From contig JAJFKT010000015.1 of the NCBI GenBank assembly GCA_021773075.1, forward strand, positions 1 through 64,000: 64,000 nt of DNA, read 5' to 3'. The stretch comes from Woeseiaceae bacterium. GTDB lineage: Bacteria; Pseudomonadota; Gammaproteobacteria; Steroidobacterales; Woeseiaceae. The notes under the pieces are model-generated. The model saw only the letters and a list, made by a program, of their open reading frames with translations. It ran no database searches and had not been told where the DNA came from. How positions within the stretch are numbered: the stretch's first letter is position 1; each line of letters begins with the position of its first letter. Positions 1 through 8,623 of the stretch are shown piece by piece. The position numbers and the translations under genes were made by a program.

Positions 1-1
1 G

Positions 2-484
2 GCTGAACTCAACATCACGGCGTTCATGAACCTGATGGTGATTCTGGTTCCGTTCCTGCTTATTACCGCGGTGTTCTCGCGATTGGCAATTCTCGAATTG
101 AATTTGCCAGGCTCCTCTACTGAGCCCGTGGAACCGCAGGACCAGGTATTCCAGTTAGAAGTTATCGTGCGTGAAGACAAGATTGAAGTCGGTGATCGCA
201 ATCAGGGACTGCTGGGTGTCTACCTGAACTCCGAGGATGGCTACGACTTTGATGCTGTTGGTGAAAAATTAGCACAATTGAAAGAGCGTTACCCCGACAA
301 GACGGATGCGTCAATCCTGCTTGAACAGGAAATACCTTACGACACGCTGGTACAGATCATGGATACGGTGCGCGTTTCCGTCAACGTTGAAGTCAACGAA
401 AACGATGAACAAGAGCTCGTACGCACCGACCTGTTTCCGGACATATCCATCGGTGATGCACCGGTTCTTGCGGGAGGTGCCTGA
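2..484 (+). CDS. ExbD/TolR-family protein, Asn variant (5' end outside window)
   Basis: This is the end of an ExbD/TolR-type inner-membrane protein; these form the force-transducing partner of TolQ/ExbB proton channels. The frame is open from base 2, before the first ATG at 26, so the start lies upstream. The visible protein opens with ELNITAFMNLMVILVPFLL, which aligns with the usual NITPFIDVMLVLL transmembrane segment. The Asp that carries protons in ExbD and TolR is Asn here. A periplasmic domain of about 120 residues follows. The stop codon overlaps the ATG of a second ExbD gene (TGATG), so the two are translationally coupled. The family is clear. The transported or energised partner is unknown. 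Confidence 0.85.
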   Translation, partial: AELNITAFMNLMVILVPFLLITAVFSRLAILELNLPGSSTEPVEPQDQVFQLEVIVREDKIEVGDRNQGLLGVYLNSEDGYDFDAVGEKLAQLKERYPDKTDASILLEQEIPYDTLVQIMDTVRVSVNVEVNENDEQELVRTDLFPDISIGDAPVLAGGA

Positions 485-1011
485 TGGTCAAGTCGGGTCG
501 CGCAAAACGCATGGAGAAGCACCACAAGCGCAATAAAGGCAGTGGTGCCCTGAACCTTGTTTCACTCATGGATATCTTCACGATTCTGGTGTTCTTCCTG
601 CTGGTCAACTCGTCGGATGTGCAAACACTGCCGAACGCCAAGGAATTACAGCTGCCAGAGTCAATTGCGGAAGAGAAGGCTAAGGAAACAGTGGTCATCA
701 TGATCGGAGAGACCGATTTGATCGTGCAAGGTACGCCGGTTGCCAAGATAGCCGACATCATCGCAACCAAAGGCAATGATATTCCGGAACTACGTGAAGC
801 ACTGCTGTCGCAAAATGATCGCGTGCTTCGTCGCGAAGCGCAGGATGACATTGCCGGACGCGAAGTCACCATTATGGGTGACAAAGACATTCCGTATCGT
901 TTGCTGAAGAAGGTGATGGCGACGTGTACGGAGTCAGATTACGGACAGATTTCGCTCGCTGTGTTGCAGAAGAGTTCAGATGAACTCAGCGACATTCAGG
1001 CATCACGCTAA
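484..1011 (+). CDS. ExbD/TolR-family protein, Asp-containing
   Basis: Second ExbD/TolR-like protein, 175 residues. It has a basic cytoplasmic N-terminus (KRMEKHHKRNKG), one membrane span near residues 25-45 and a periplasmic domain. Unlike the gene before it, the segment LVSLMDIFTILVFFLL keeps the Asp expected to take part in proton flow. The start is the ATG that overlaps the previous stop. An AgmX/TonB-like gene follows after 28 bp, so the three form an energy-transduction module whose ExbB/TolQ part presumably lies to the left of the window. The role is inferred from family; the receptor or machine it drives is not visible. Confidence 0.85.
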   Translation: MVKSGRAKRMEKHHKRNKGSGALNLVSLMDIFTILVFFLLVNSSDVQTLPNAKELQLPESIAEEKAKETVVIMIGETDLIVQGTPVAKIADIIATKGNDIPELREALLSQNDRVLRREAQDDIAGREVTIMGDKDIPYRLLKKVMATCTESDYGQISLAVLQKSSDELSDIQASR

Positions 1012-1039
1012 AGCGTAGCGACGACTAGGAGTCACGGAA

Positions 1040-1987
1040 TTGGATCTACCGTTTTACAGAGAGTTTGAGCTGCCCTGGACAACTGGCAAAAGCCAGGACC
1101 AGAAATTCCAGCGTCTGCTCGGGATCATATTCCTTATCTGCATTGTACTCAGTATTGTGTGGCCATTCATTCCTGTGGCGGAACGCGACCCGTTTGATGT
1201 CGATGAGATTCCGCCGCGAATTGCCCAGTTGCTGCTTGAGGAGGAGCCGCTGCCTCCGCCGCCACCGCCTGTTGTCGAGGAGGAGCCAGAACCGGAGCCA
1301 GAGCCGGATGATCCGGAGCCTGAGCAGGTCGTAGAGGAAATACCAGAGCCGGAACCGGAACCAGAGCCCGATCGTGAAGAGATTGCTCGCGAGCAAGCAC
1401 AAGCGGCACTGATGCCGTTCGCTGAAGATCTTGCGGACCTTGTCGACAATGAACTGCTTGATCAGGTGGCAGACAACCGCGATTTGACCGAATCCGTCGG
1501 CGAAGCAGAGCGTAATGAACGTTCGATGATCACATCGAAAGTTGGCGCTGCGTCGGGCGGTATCAATACTTCTGACATGAGCCGCAATACTGGCGGATCC
1601 GGTATCGCTGGCCGCAATACAACGCGCGTTGCGAGTCCGGTAGCGGGTATAGGTCAGGCCGGTGCCGGAGCGAGTCGTTCAGGGTCGAGCGGCAAGGCGT
1701 CACGGTCGCGCGAAGAAATTGAGCTCGTGTTTGACAAAAATAAGGGCGCTATTTTTGCGCTGTATAATCGCGCACTGCGCCAAGATCCGTCGCTGGAAGG
1801 CAAGATAGTACTCAGGCTCACGATCGATCCAAATGGTACCGTGTCGTTCTGCGAGGTTGTGTCCAGCGAATTGGGCGACCCGGACCTTGAACGCAAGCTG
1901 GTGCAGCGAATCAAGCTGTTCCGTTTTGAATCCAGAGATGTTGAAGCGATAACGACGACCAAACCGATCGACTTCTTCCCTGCCTGA
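1040..1987 (+). CDS. AgmX/PglI C-terminal domain, TonB-like protein
   Basis: 315-residue TonB-like protein from a TTG start preceded by AGGAG. A short cytoplasmic N-terminus is followed by one membrane span (about residues 27-46). Then comes a long Pro/Glu-rich linker with PEPEPEP blocks (about 70-115), the build of a rod crossing the periplasm. A Gly/Ser-rich stretch (about 170-225) leads to a C-terminal AgmX/PglI-type domain from about residue 225 (SREEIELVFDKNKGAIFALY, then GTVSFCEVVSS). Such proteins pair with ExbB/ExbD complexes, matching the two ExbD genes just upstream. The cargo or surface partner is unknown. Confidence 0.8.
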   Translation: MDLPFYREFELPWTTGKSQDQKFQRLLGIIFLICIVLSIVWPFIPVAERDPFDVDEIPPRIAQLLLEEEPLPPPPPPVVEEEPEPEPEPDDPEPEQVVEEIPEPEPEPEPDREEIAREQAQAALMPFAEDLADLVDNELLDQVADNRDLTESVGEAERNERSMITSKVGAASGGINTSDMSRNTGGSGIAGRNTTRVASPVAGIGQAGAGASRSGSSGKASRSREEIELVFDKNKGAIFALYNRALRQDPSLEGKIVLRLTIDPNGTVSFCEVVSSELGDPDLERKLVQRIKLFRFESRDVEAITTTKPIDFFPA

Positions 1988-2048
1988 TAGCACACGCTGT
2001 TCTGATTAGTATTTGTCGTGCGGCAGCAGGAGCACGTAAACTGCGCCC

Positions 2049-3146
2049 ATGAAAATAAAAACCGCTGTACAACTACTATTCCTGTTTCCACTCTTCAATG
2101 TGGCGAACGCAGAACTCACGGTTGAACGACTGGTAGAGCAAGCGCACCTGACCGAGGGCGCAACGCCTGTTAACGAGTCTGACCGTTGGCGCGGTGCTCG
2201 CAAGATCATCATCTGGGATCGTGGTTTTGACCACGCCAAATTTCAGGTGCCTGATCACGTCGAGTTGGTATTCGCCGAGTCCCTGCCTGAAGCGGTGCAA
2301 CATGCTGCAGACGCCGATGCGCTGTTAGGGTTTTGCAATCCCGAGCTCATCGCCGCGGCGCCCAAACTGGTTTGGGTACAAATCTACTGGGCCGGCGCGG
2401 AGCGATGCTTGTCAGTACCCGACGTAGGCAGCGGCCAGATTGTTATGAGTAATATGCAAAAAATGTCATCACCCGCCATCGCCGAGCATGCCGTGGCGAT
2501 GGCAATGGCTTTGTCACGTCAATTGCCGCAGTTTTCCCGCCTCATGGAAAGCAAGACCTGGGCTGGCGACAACGCCGACGTAATTGGTCGTATGCGCCCG
2601 ATCGCTGGCAGAACGATGCTGGTCGTCGGTCTGGGCGGAATCGGTTCCGAAGTTGCACGATTGGCGGATGCGTTGGGTATGCAAGTTTGGGGAACGCGTA
2701 ACAGCAGCAGAGAAGGGCCGGACTATGTTGATTACGTTGGACTGGCTGACGAATTGCACGCGCTGGCCGCAAAAGCGGATGTCATCGTCAATGCGCTTCC
2801 ATTGACCGCATCGACAACCAAGCTTCTTGATGAGTCATTCTTCAATGCAGCAAAAGAAGGCGCGATATTCGTCAATGTTGGTCGCGGCCAGACGGTAGAT
2901 ACGGCTGCTTTGATTGCAGCGCTGGATTCGGGCCGGATATCGGGGGCGGGTCTGGACGTTACCTCGCCCGAACCCTTGCCCGCGGACCATGCTTTGTGGA
3001 GTTATGAAAACGTCGTCATCACGCCGCATGTTGCGGGCAGCGGCGGTGAGCGCGAGCGCCACGAGGTATTGTTACTGGAGAATCTGCGGCGCTATATCGC
3101 GGGTGAACGCTTGCTCAACGTAGTTGATCCCGAAAAGGGATATTAA
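2049..3146 (+). CDS. D-2-hydroxyacid dehydrogenase with signal peptide
   Basis: 365-residue member of the D-isomer-specific 2-hydroxyacid dehydrogenase family. These enzymes interconvert 2-keto acids and D-2-hydroxy acids with NAD(P)H. The Rossmann motif GLGGIGSEVARLADALG lies near residue 195. The catalytic Arg (VGRGQ), Glu (SPEPLP) and His (ITPHVAG) are all present. Oddly, the protein begins MKIKTAVQLLFLFPLFNVANA, a convincing Sec signal peptide with an Ala-x-Ala site, although a pyridine-nucleotide enzyme normally stays in the cytoplasm. The ATG follows a 61-bp gap after the AgmX gene. Substrate and true location are unknown. Confidence 0.85.
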   Translation: MKIKTAVQLLFLFPLFNVANAELTVERLVEQAHLTEGATPVNESDRWRGARKIIIWDRGFDHAKFQVPDHVELVFAESLPEAVQHAADADALLGFCNPELIAAAPKLVWVQIYWAGAERCLSVPDVGSGQIVMSNMQKMSSPAIAEHAVAMAMALSRQLPQFSRLMESKTWAGDNADVIGRMRPIAGRTMLVVGLGGIGSEVARLADALGMQVWGTRNSSREGPDYVDYVGLADELHALAAKADVIVNALPLTASTTKLLDESFFNAAKEGAIFVNVGRGQTVDTAALIAALDSGRISGAGLDVTSPEPLPADHALWSYENVVITPHVAGSGGERERHEVLLLENLRRYIAGERLLNVVDPEKGY

Positions 3147-3366
3147 GCAGCGGCGACATGGAAACACTTGCTACCTTGTTGTTACGGAAAAATACGGCGG
3201 AGACGTTATTGTCGGTCCGCAGTTGGAGAATCAAGCGCGCGACTTGCTTTACACACTCGCGAAGTCTGACGGACTGTGGGATCGGCGCATCGCGATGATA
3301 TTGCGATACGCCATCGAAAAACTTCCGGAAGCCCGTCGCAAGGCGTACCTCAATGGAACCGTCTAG
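3124..3366 (+). pseudogene. Collapsed AlkD-type DNA alkylation repair gene
   Basis: An open frame of up to 80 residues encodes two pieces of an AlkD-family DNA alkylation repair protein joined together. The first is VGPQLENQARDLLYTLAKS then SDGLWDRRIAMI, matching the middle of the family. It runs directly into LRYAIEKLPEARRKAYL, the usual C-terminus. The intervening HEAT-like helices (about 80 residues in intact AlkD, by memory of the family) and the whole N-terminus are missing. There is no good start; the TTG at 3124 lies inside the preceding gene. The stop overlaps the next gene's ATG, as if both once formed a repair operon. I call it an internally deleted, 5'-truncated remnant. Confidence 0.7.
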
Positions 3367-3865
3367 AGGATTCCGGCCGATTGCGAACGCCGACGCACGA
3401 GTACTGGTGCTGGGTAGTTTGCCTGGACAAAAGTCCCTGTTGGAGCAGCAATACTATGCTCATCCGCAGAACGCGTTTTGGCCAATCATGCGCGAACTGT
3501 TCGGTATCTCTGGCAAATATGACAGTCGATGTGAACAACTTTTGCGGCACCAAATTGCATTATGGGACGTATTGCAGGCATCGGTGCGGCCGGGAAGCCT
3601 GGATGCCAATATTCGTCCGGATACTACGGTCGCGAACAATTTTCGGGATTTCTTTCATTCCCATGCGGACATTGAGCTAATTGCTTTCAACGGTAAGAAG
3701 GCCGAACAGTTGTTTCGACGCTCAGTAGCAGCGAGCGATACAGGATCTATCGCGATGATCGGTTTGCCATCAACGAGTCCTGCATTCGCAGCGATGCCGT
3801 TTGCCGGTAAGCTGGATGCATGGAAGGTGGGTTTTTCATCGATCAAACGCAAAAAAGAGGGCTAA
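3353..3865 (+). CDS. DNA-deoxyinosine glycosylase (UDG family 6-like)
   Basis: 170-residue cytoplasmic DNA repair glycosylase of the hypoxanthine-DNA glycosylase branch of the uracil-DNA glycosylase superfamily, which removes deaminated adenine. The N-terminal motif VLVLGSLPGQKSL, followed by QQYYAHPQNAFWPIM, is characteristic. The C-terminal LPSTSPAFA occupies the place of the superfamily's second catalytic loop. Length is normal. The ATG lies inside the last codons of the AlkD remnant (14-bp overlap), suggesting an old two-gene base-repair operon of which only this half still works. A VOC gene follows after 4 bp. Confidence 0.85.
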   Translation: MEPSRGFRPIANADARVLVLGSLPGQKSLLEQQYYAHPQNAFWPIMRELFGISGKYDSRCEQLLRHQIALWDVLQASVRPGSLDANIRPDTTVANNFRDFFHSHADIELIAFNGKKAEQLFRRSVAASDTGSIAMIGLPSTSPAFAAMPFAGKLDAWKVGFSSIKRKKEG

Positions 3866-3869
3866 GAAC

Positions 3870-4244
3870 ATGATTGGATACATCACACTCGGCAGCAACA
3901 AAATCGTCGAGGCTGCCGAATTTTACGATGAGTTGCTCGCAACGATAGGTGCAAAACGAATTATGTCCGACGCCGCCTTTGTTGCCTGGTCAACAGGTAA
4001 ATCGGCCCCGGCAGTTTCGATCACGCGTCCGTTCGATGGTAAGCCCGCCAGCGTTGGTAATGGAGTCATGGTCGCGATTGCTGTCGATACGCCGAGCAAA
4101 GTTGATGCATTTCATGCGAAAGCATTGCAGTTGGGGGGTGTGGATGAGGGCGCTCCGGGGACCCGTTATGGCAATTTGTATGTCGGCTACTTCCGGGATC
4201 TCGATGGCAATAAGCTCAATGCATTCTGTCTGGTAAAAGAGTAG
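3870..4244 (+). CDS. VOC (glyoxalase/bleomycin resistance) family protein
   Basis: 124-residue VOC-fold protein starting at the ATG 4 bp after the glycosylase stop; an in-frame upstream extension would run inside that gene. It opens with IGYITLGSNKIVEAAEFYDE and ends with GYFRDLDGNKLNAFC, the two typical halves of a glyoxalase-like beta-alpha-beta-beta-beta repeat. The C-terminal metal-site region (DLDGNKLNAF) has Asn where classical glyoxalases have Glu. Function is not predictable beyond the fold. Members include glyoxalases, dioxygenases and resistance proteins. It may be co-transcribed with the glycosylase. Confidence 0.8.
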   Translation: MIGYITLGSNKIVEAAEFYDELLATIGAKRIMSDAAFVAWSTGKSAPAVSITRPFDGKPASVGNGVMVAIAVDTPSKVDAFHAKALQLGGVDEGAPGTRYGNLYVGYFRDLDGNKLNAFCLVKE

Positions 4245-4266
4245 TCACCGTCATGAGGAGAGCAGT

Positions 4267-4701
4267 ATGAACAGTCAAGAAATTTTTCTGCCGATGCTGG
4301 CGATGATGACGCTGACGGCGGTAGTGTGGTTTTACATGTACTCTCGCCGTATTCCCGCGATGTACAAAGTGGGTCTAAAGGCACAGACTTATACGACGCC
4401 CGACACAGTCGTTGAACACTTGCCTGCTGAAGTTAACTACTCAGCGAACAATTTTAATAATTTGTGCCAACTGCCGATTCTCTTCTATGGCCTGTGTCTG
4501 TATTTATTCGTATCAGGAAGTGTCGACGAATTCTATGTTGTTGCCGCGTGGGCATTTTTCGTTCTGCGAGCCCTGCACAGTATCGTGCATTGCACGACAA
4601 ATATCGTGATCGCAAGGTTCTATCTGTATTCGGGATCGGCACTGGCATTGTGGATAATGTTGGGTCGAGCGCTAATTGGCGAAGTGTTAGCCCGTTTTTA
4701 G
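4267..4701 (+). CDS. MAPEG family membrane protein
   Basis: 144-residue integral membrane protein with about four hydrophobic spans, matching the MAPEG family (membrane-associated proteins in eicosanoid and glutathione metabolism). Family features visible are the loop AEVNYSANNFNNLCQLPILFY after the first span and the RALHSIVHCTTN segment before the third. Bacterial members are poorly characterised; some have glutathione-transferase activity. The ATG has GAGGAG upstream. It follows the VOC gene by 22 bp and converges on glnK. No clear terminator is visible in the 21-bp gap. Confidence 0.8.
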   Translation: MNSQEIFLPMLAMMTLTAVVWFYMYSRRIPAMYKVGLKAQTYTTPDTVVEHLPAEVNYSANNFNNLCQLPILFYGLCLYLFVSGSVDEFYVVAAWAFFVLRALHSIVHCTTNIVIARFYLYSGSALALWIMLGRALIGEVLARF

Positions 4702-4722
4702 GCAGCTGACAGCGGGCGGGAA

Positions 4723-5100
<378 letters not shown>

Positions 5101-5157
5101 CTAGCAATAGGATTGCTGTATGTGTACAACTAAGCTGCGCTATCGAATGGAATTTTC

Positions 5158-6186
5158 ATGAATTCGGACACTGGTCTTCTGACGGAGCCCGCAGGCTTGT
5201 GGTATTACGGTGCCGCTGTCAGCTATGCGATCGGGGGCTACGCGCTGGGCATGGCGGGGCTTTTTCAGTCCTCGGTGTTAATCAATGCTGGGGCAACCCT
5301 GTTGCTTGGCCACGCGATGACTATCGCGGCGTATATGATTCACGAGTGCGGTCACAATCTCGTTTTTAAGCGGCATCGTGACAATGCGAAACTCGGCAAG
5401 TTTATGAGCTGGATTTGTGGCGCCGCCTACGGCACTTACGAAGATATGCGTTACAAGCACTTTCGGCATCATGTCGACAATGCGGATGTCGTCTGGTTTG
5501 ACTACGATGGGTTTTTTGAACGTCATCCCAACATCACCAAGATAATTCGTTGGCTGGAGTGGCTCTATATTCCTGCCCACGACCTGCTCATGCACGCCGT
5601 GATGGTGTTTACGTCTTTCATCATTCCGCCGCGTCGCAACCAACGCATACGGAACGTATCAGTAATCTTGATTCGTGGCGGCATTTTCACGGTCGCAGTT
5701 GTGTATTTCCCGAAGGTCGCGCTGCTGTATGGAGTGGCGTACCTCATCATGATTCACATTTTGCGATTTGCAGACAGTGTGCAACACGATTACTCGTATA
5801 CGCTTTCCTTGTTCGAGACGTCTCGCTCGCCGCACAAAGGTGATGTGCAATGGGAGCAGGAACATACTTTCAGCAATCCTCTTTCTTTGCGACATCCCAG
5901 GCTGAATTTGCTGCTGCTAAATTTTTGTTATCACAATGCGCACCATGCAAATATGAATTTGCCGTTTTATCGCCTGCCGGTGTTGCAGGCGGAATTAGGC
6001 GCTACGGATACAAGCCATGTCATCCCGTTCGCAGCACAGATTAAGCTGTATCATTACAATCGAGTATCGAGGATTCACAATCCGCGGCCGGAAAATTACC
6101 CGCAGGGAAAAGAGTATCTGCGAACAGCGCAATCGGGTTCGGGCCCCATTGGCGGCAATGCCGCATCGTTCTTAACCTCTTTCTAA
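5158..6186 (+). CDS. Fatty acid desaturase-family membrane protein
   Basis: 342-residue membrane-bound di-iron desaturase. The three histidine boxes are all present: HECGH near residue 62, HFRHH near 101 and HNAHH near 261. Hydrophobic spans flank them. The family introduces double bonds into acyl chains, or hydroxylates them, using reduced ferredoxin or cytochrome b5 as electron donor. The C-terminal tail after about residue 310 is polar. It is transcribed divergently from glnK and followed closely by a VOC gene (11 bp), perhaps in one transcript. Substrate and position specificity cannot be read from sequence. Confidence 0.87.
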   Translation: MNSDTGLLTEPAGLWYYGAAVSYAIGGYALGMAGLFQSSVLINAGATLLLGHAMTIAAYMIHECGHNLVFKRHRDNAKLGKFMSWICGAAYGTYEDMRYKHFRHHVDNADVVWFDYDGFFERHPNITKIIRWLEWLYIPAHDLLMHAVMVFTSFIIPPRRNQRIRNVSVILIRGGIFTVAVVYFPKVALLYGVAYLIMIHILRFADSVQHDYSYTLSLFETSRSPHKGDVQWEQEHTFSNPLSLRHPRLNLLLLNFCYHNAHHANMNLPFYRLPVLQAELGATDTSHVIPFAAQIKLYHYNRVSRIHNPRPENYPQGKEYLRTAQSGSGPIGGNAASFLTSF

Positions 6187-6197
6187 AGGGATAAATC

Positions 6198-6569
6198 ATG
6201 TCCGAAAACATAGGCAAGATCGGCTGGGTTGATATGACCGTCGACGATGCAAGCGGCCTTCGGGATTTTTACAAAGCGGTTGTCGGTTGGAAAGTAGAAA
6301 ACACCAGCATGGGCGACTATGACGACTACACGATGATGTCGCCCGCGGATAGTGAGGCAGTTGCTGGCGTTTGCCATTCGCGTGGCAGCAATACGGATAT
6401 ACCGGCTGGTTGGTTAATCTACATCGTGGTTGCAGACGTAGCGCATAGCGCAGCAGCCGTCGTTGCCAACGGCGGGAAAGTCATTGTATCGGCACGTAGT
6501 TTGGCCGGTGGTCAATTCTGCGTCATTGAAGACCCAAGCGGCGCGACGTCTGCGTTGTATCAACCTTAG
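6198..6569 (+). CDS. VOC family protein
   Basis: 123-residue VOC-fold protein beginning SENIGKIGWVDMTVDDASGL. It has the usual YKAVVGWKVE helix-strand junction and a C-terminal CVIEDPSGATSALYQP. This matches the small glyoxalase-like proteins of the PhnB/27-kDa antigen type. Residues at the usual metal sites are not the classical His/Glu set, so catalytic activity is uncertain. The ATG follows AAGGGAT. It lies between the desaturase and a LuxR-type regulator whose likely TTG start is 5 bp downstream, implying co-transcription. Confidence 0.78.
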   Translation: MSENIGKIGWVDMTVDDASGLRDFYKAVVGWKVENTSMGDYDDYTMMSPADSEAVAGVCHSRGSNTDIPAGWLIYIVVADVAHSAAAVVANGGKVIVSARSLAGGQFCVIEDPSGATSALYQP

Positions 6570-6574
6570 GATGT

Positions 6575-7372
6575 TTGCAACTCTTGAAAACAGTATTTGA
6601 CAGCCCGGCCTGGCATGCCCAAGTCGCAAAGCTGGCCGGCGCGGCCGATAGTAAGGCAGTGGCGGAACACCTTGTAACTTTCGTTTGTGCCACCGTGTCG
6701 AATAATGGCACCAGCTTATTGGCGTTTCACACTGATGCGGCTCCTGAAGTGCTCGGGCATTCACTTGTCCCAAGTCGTGCGCGCCACTACCTCGACCGGT
6801 ATATCGCGGGTCCTTATCTTCTTGATCCACTTTACCAAATGGCGTTGCGGCTGACAGAACCGACAATGTGTCGCTTTCGCGACACTCAACCCGACCGGTT
6901 TCATTCGAGTGAATACTATCGACAGTACGTAGAGCGCACACACCTTGTTGACGAAATGGATTTCCTGTTGCGTACTTCGCCGACCAGTGCGTTGGTTCTC
7001 GTGTGCGGTCGCATGGAGAAACGATTTACCAAGCTTGAGCTTGGTCGCCTGCAGCTCATCAAGCCGATTGTGCATTCAGCGATGCATAGAGCCTGGGATA
7101 GTCGGGATGTTATCGGCTCTCATGACGAGCAGGGCATGCATCAACGCCTGACTGAATGCTTTGAGAACTTTGGCGAGGACGCGTTGACGCAACGTGAGCG
7201 CGAGGTAACACAATTGTTATTACGGGGTCACTCGTCCAAATCCATTGCCCGCGAATTGGGAATCGCGCCGGGGACCGTCATGGTTCACAAACGCAATCTG
7301 TTCGCCAAGCTGGGTATTACATCGCAGTATGAATTGTTCTCCAGTTTTATCGATTCCCTGTCTACTTCCTGA
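6575..7372 (+). CDS. LuxR-family transcriptional regulator
   Basis: 265-residue regulator with a C-terminal LuxR helix-turn-helix from about residue 200. It reads LTQREREVTQLLLRGHSSKS then ARELGIAPGTVMVHKRNLFA, with the conserved Glu, Gly and Lys positions. The N-terminal 190 residues have a GAF-like or autoinducer-domain-like composition. I do not see the full Trp/Tyr/Asp set of acyl-homoserine lactone receptors, and no luxI is present. The start is a TTG; another TTG three codons on is possible. It lies just upstream of the leucine-type acyl-CoA genes and may regulate them. That is inference from position. Confidence 0.8.
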   Translation: MQLLKTVFDSPAWHAQVAKLAGAADSKAVAEHLVTFVCATVSNNGTSLLAFHTDAAPEVLGHSLVPSRARHYLDRYIAGPYLLDPLYQMALRLTEPTMCRFRDTQPDRFHSSEYYRQYVERTHLVDEMDFLLRTSPTSALVLVCGRMEKRFTKLELGRLQLIKPIVHSAMHRAWDSRDVIGSHDEQGMHQRLTECFENFGEDALTQREREVTQLLLRGHSSKSIARELGIAPGTVMVHKRNLFAKLGITSQYELFSSFIDSLSTS

Positions 7373-7432
7373 TCTCCAAACCTACCACTTGAGCAGTATA
7401 TAGAAGCAATACTGAAGCGCGGATAATCGATA

Positions 7433-7446
7433 GTTACTTTTGTAAC
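7433..7446. repeat. Short inverted repeat before isovaleryl-CoA dehydrogenase
   Basis: GTTAC-TTTT-GTAAC, a perfect 5-bp inverted repeat with a 4-nt loop, ends 13 bp before the GTG start of the acyl-CoA dehydrogenase, in the 87-bp gap after the LuxR gene. It could be an operator half-site pair or chance in AT-rich sequence. No strong promoter elements are obvious. Confidence 0.3.
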
Positions 7447-7459
7447 GAGTATTGATCTG

Positions 7460-8617
7460 GTGTTTGATTTCGATTTTGGACTTGGGGAGGAGCTAGACCT
7501 ATTGCGCGATACCGTGCGCGATTTATCGCAGGACCGAATTGCGCCACGTGCAGAATCGATAGATGCAGACAATGAATTTCCTCGTGACCTGTGGCCGGAA
7601 CTTGGGGAGCTAGGGTTGCTCGGCATAACCGTTGAGGGACGCTACGGTGGCTCAGAGCTCGGCTACCTTGCCCATGTCATCTCTATGGAAGAGATCAGTC
7701 GCGCATCAGCATCCGTTGGACTGTCCTATGGTGCGCACTCGAATTTGTGCGTAAACCAGTTGCATCGCTGGGGCAATGAAGAACAAAAACAAAAGTATCT
7801 TCCCAAACTTGTGTCCGGCGAGTTCCTGGGTGCCCTGGCGATGAGCGAGGCCGGTGCGGGCTCCGACGTAATGGGCATGCGTACGACGGCTGTTCGGGAC
7901 GGCGATAACTACGTTTTGAACGGCTCCAAGATGTGGATCACAAATGCGCCGGGCGCCGACCTCATGATTGTTTATGCAAAAACGGATCCTGCGGCCGGTT
8001 CACGTGGCGTTAGCGCGTTCCTGATCGAGCGCGGTACGGTTGGATTGTCAACGCCACAAAAACTAGACAAGCTGGGTATGCGCGGCTCGGATACCAGCGA
8101 AGTTCTATTGCAGGGTTGCACCGTGCCGGCAACTAACCGGCTTGCCAAAGAAGGCAAGGGCGCCGCAATACTCATGAGCGGTCTGGACTATGAGCGGGTC
8201 GTATTGGCAGGCGGGTCATTAGGTATTATGGCAGCGTGTATGGATCTTGTTTTGCCCTACATTCACGATCGGAAACAATTCGGACAGGCGATAGGAGAGT
8301 TTCAGCTAATGCAAGGTAAAATTGCCGATATGTACACAGCACTAAACAGCTGTCGTGCGTACGTATACGCTGTAGCACGTGCCTGCGATCGCTCGCAAAC
8401 TACCCGTTTCGATGCGGCAGGATGTATTCTTGTTGCGGCGGAAAAGGCGACCTGGATGGCGGGAGAGGCTATTCAGATTCTTGGCGGGAACGGCTATATC
8501 AATGAGTATCCTGCGGGTCGCCTGTGGCGCGATGCGAAGCTTTATGAGATCGGTGCCGGAACCAGCGAGATTCGACGTATGCTGATCGGCCGGGAAATAT
8601 TTAACGCTACTAAGTAG
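7460..8617 (+). CDS. liuA: Isovaleryl-CoA dehydrogenase
   Basis: 385-residue FAD acyl-CoA dehydrogenase that oxidises isovaleryl-CoA to 3-methylcrotonyl-CoA in leucine breakdown. The N-terminus ([20 protein letters not shown]), the flavin motifs ([23 protein letters not shown]) and [10 protein letters not shown] fit the IVD subfamily. The candidate base is the Glu in [11 protein letters not shown], where isovaleryl-CoA dehydrogenases place it. The C-terminal [12 protein letters not shown] lacks the Glu of short-chain enzymes, consistent with that. The start is GTG. Methylcrotonyl-CoA carboxylase beta follows 6 bp later, which strengthens the call. Confidence 0.92.
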   Translation: MFDFDFGLGEELDLLRDTVRDLSQDRIAPRAESIDADNEFPRDLWPELGELGLLGITVEGRYGGSELGYLAHVISMEEISRASASVGLSYGAHSNLCVNQLHRWGNEEQKQKYLPKLVSGEFLGALAMSEAGAGSDVMGMRTTAVRDGDNYVLNGSKMWITNAPGADLMIVYAKTDPAAGSRGVSAFLIERGTVGLSTPQKLDKLGMRGSDTSEVLLQGCTVPATNRLAKEGKGAAILMSGLDYERVVLAGGSLGIMAACMDLVLPYIHDRKQFGQAIGEFQLMQGKIADMYTALNSCRAYVYAVARACDRSQTTRFDAAGCILVAAEKATWMAGEAIQILGGNGYINEYPAGRLWRDAKLYEIGAGTSEIRRMLIGREIFNATK

Positions 8618-8623
8618 AATGAA

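Noticed and set aside
393..890. 165-codon minus-strand open frame across the two ExbD genes
   Set aside because: It lies opposite clear ExbD coding sequence, is Ser/Arg-rich and has no recognisable domain or ribosome site.
1046..1449. Minus-strand open frames of about 80-130 codons opposite the AgmX gene
   Set aside because: They are the reverse reading of the Pro/Glu linker codons, giving Ser/Gly- or Arg-rich low-complexity proteins.
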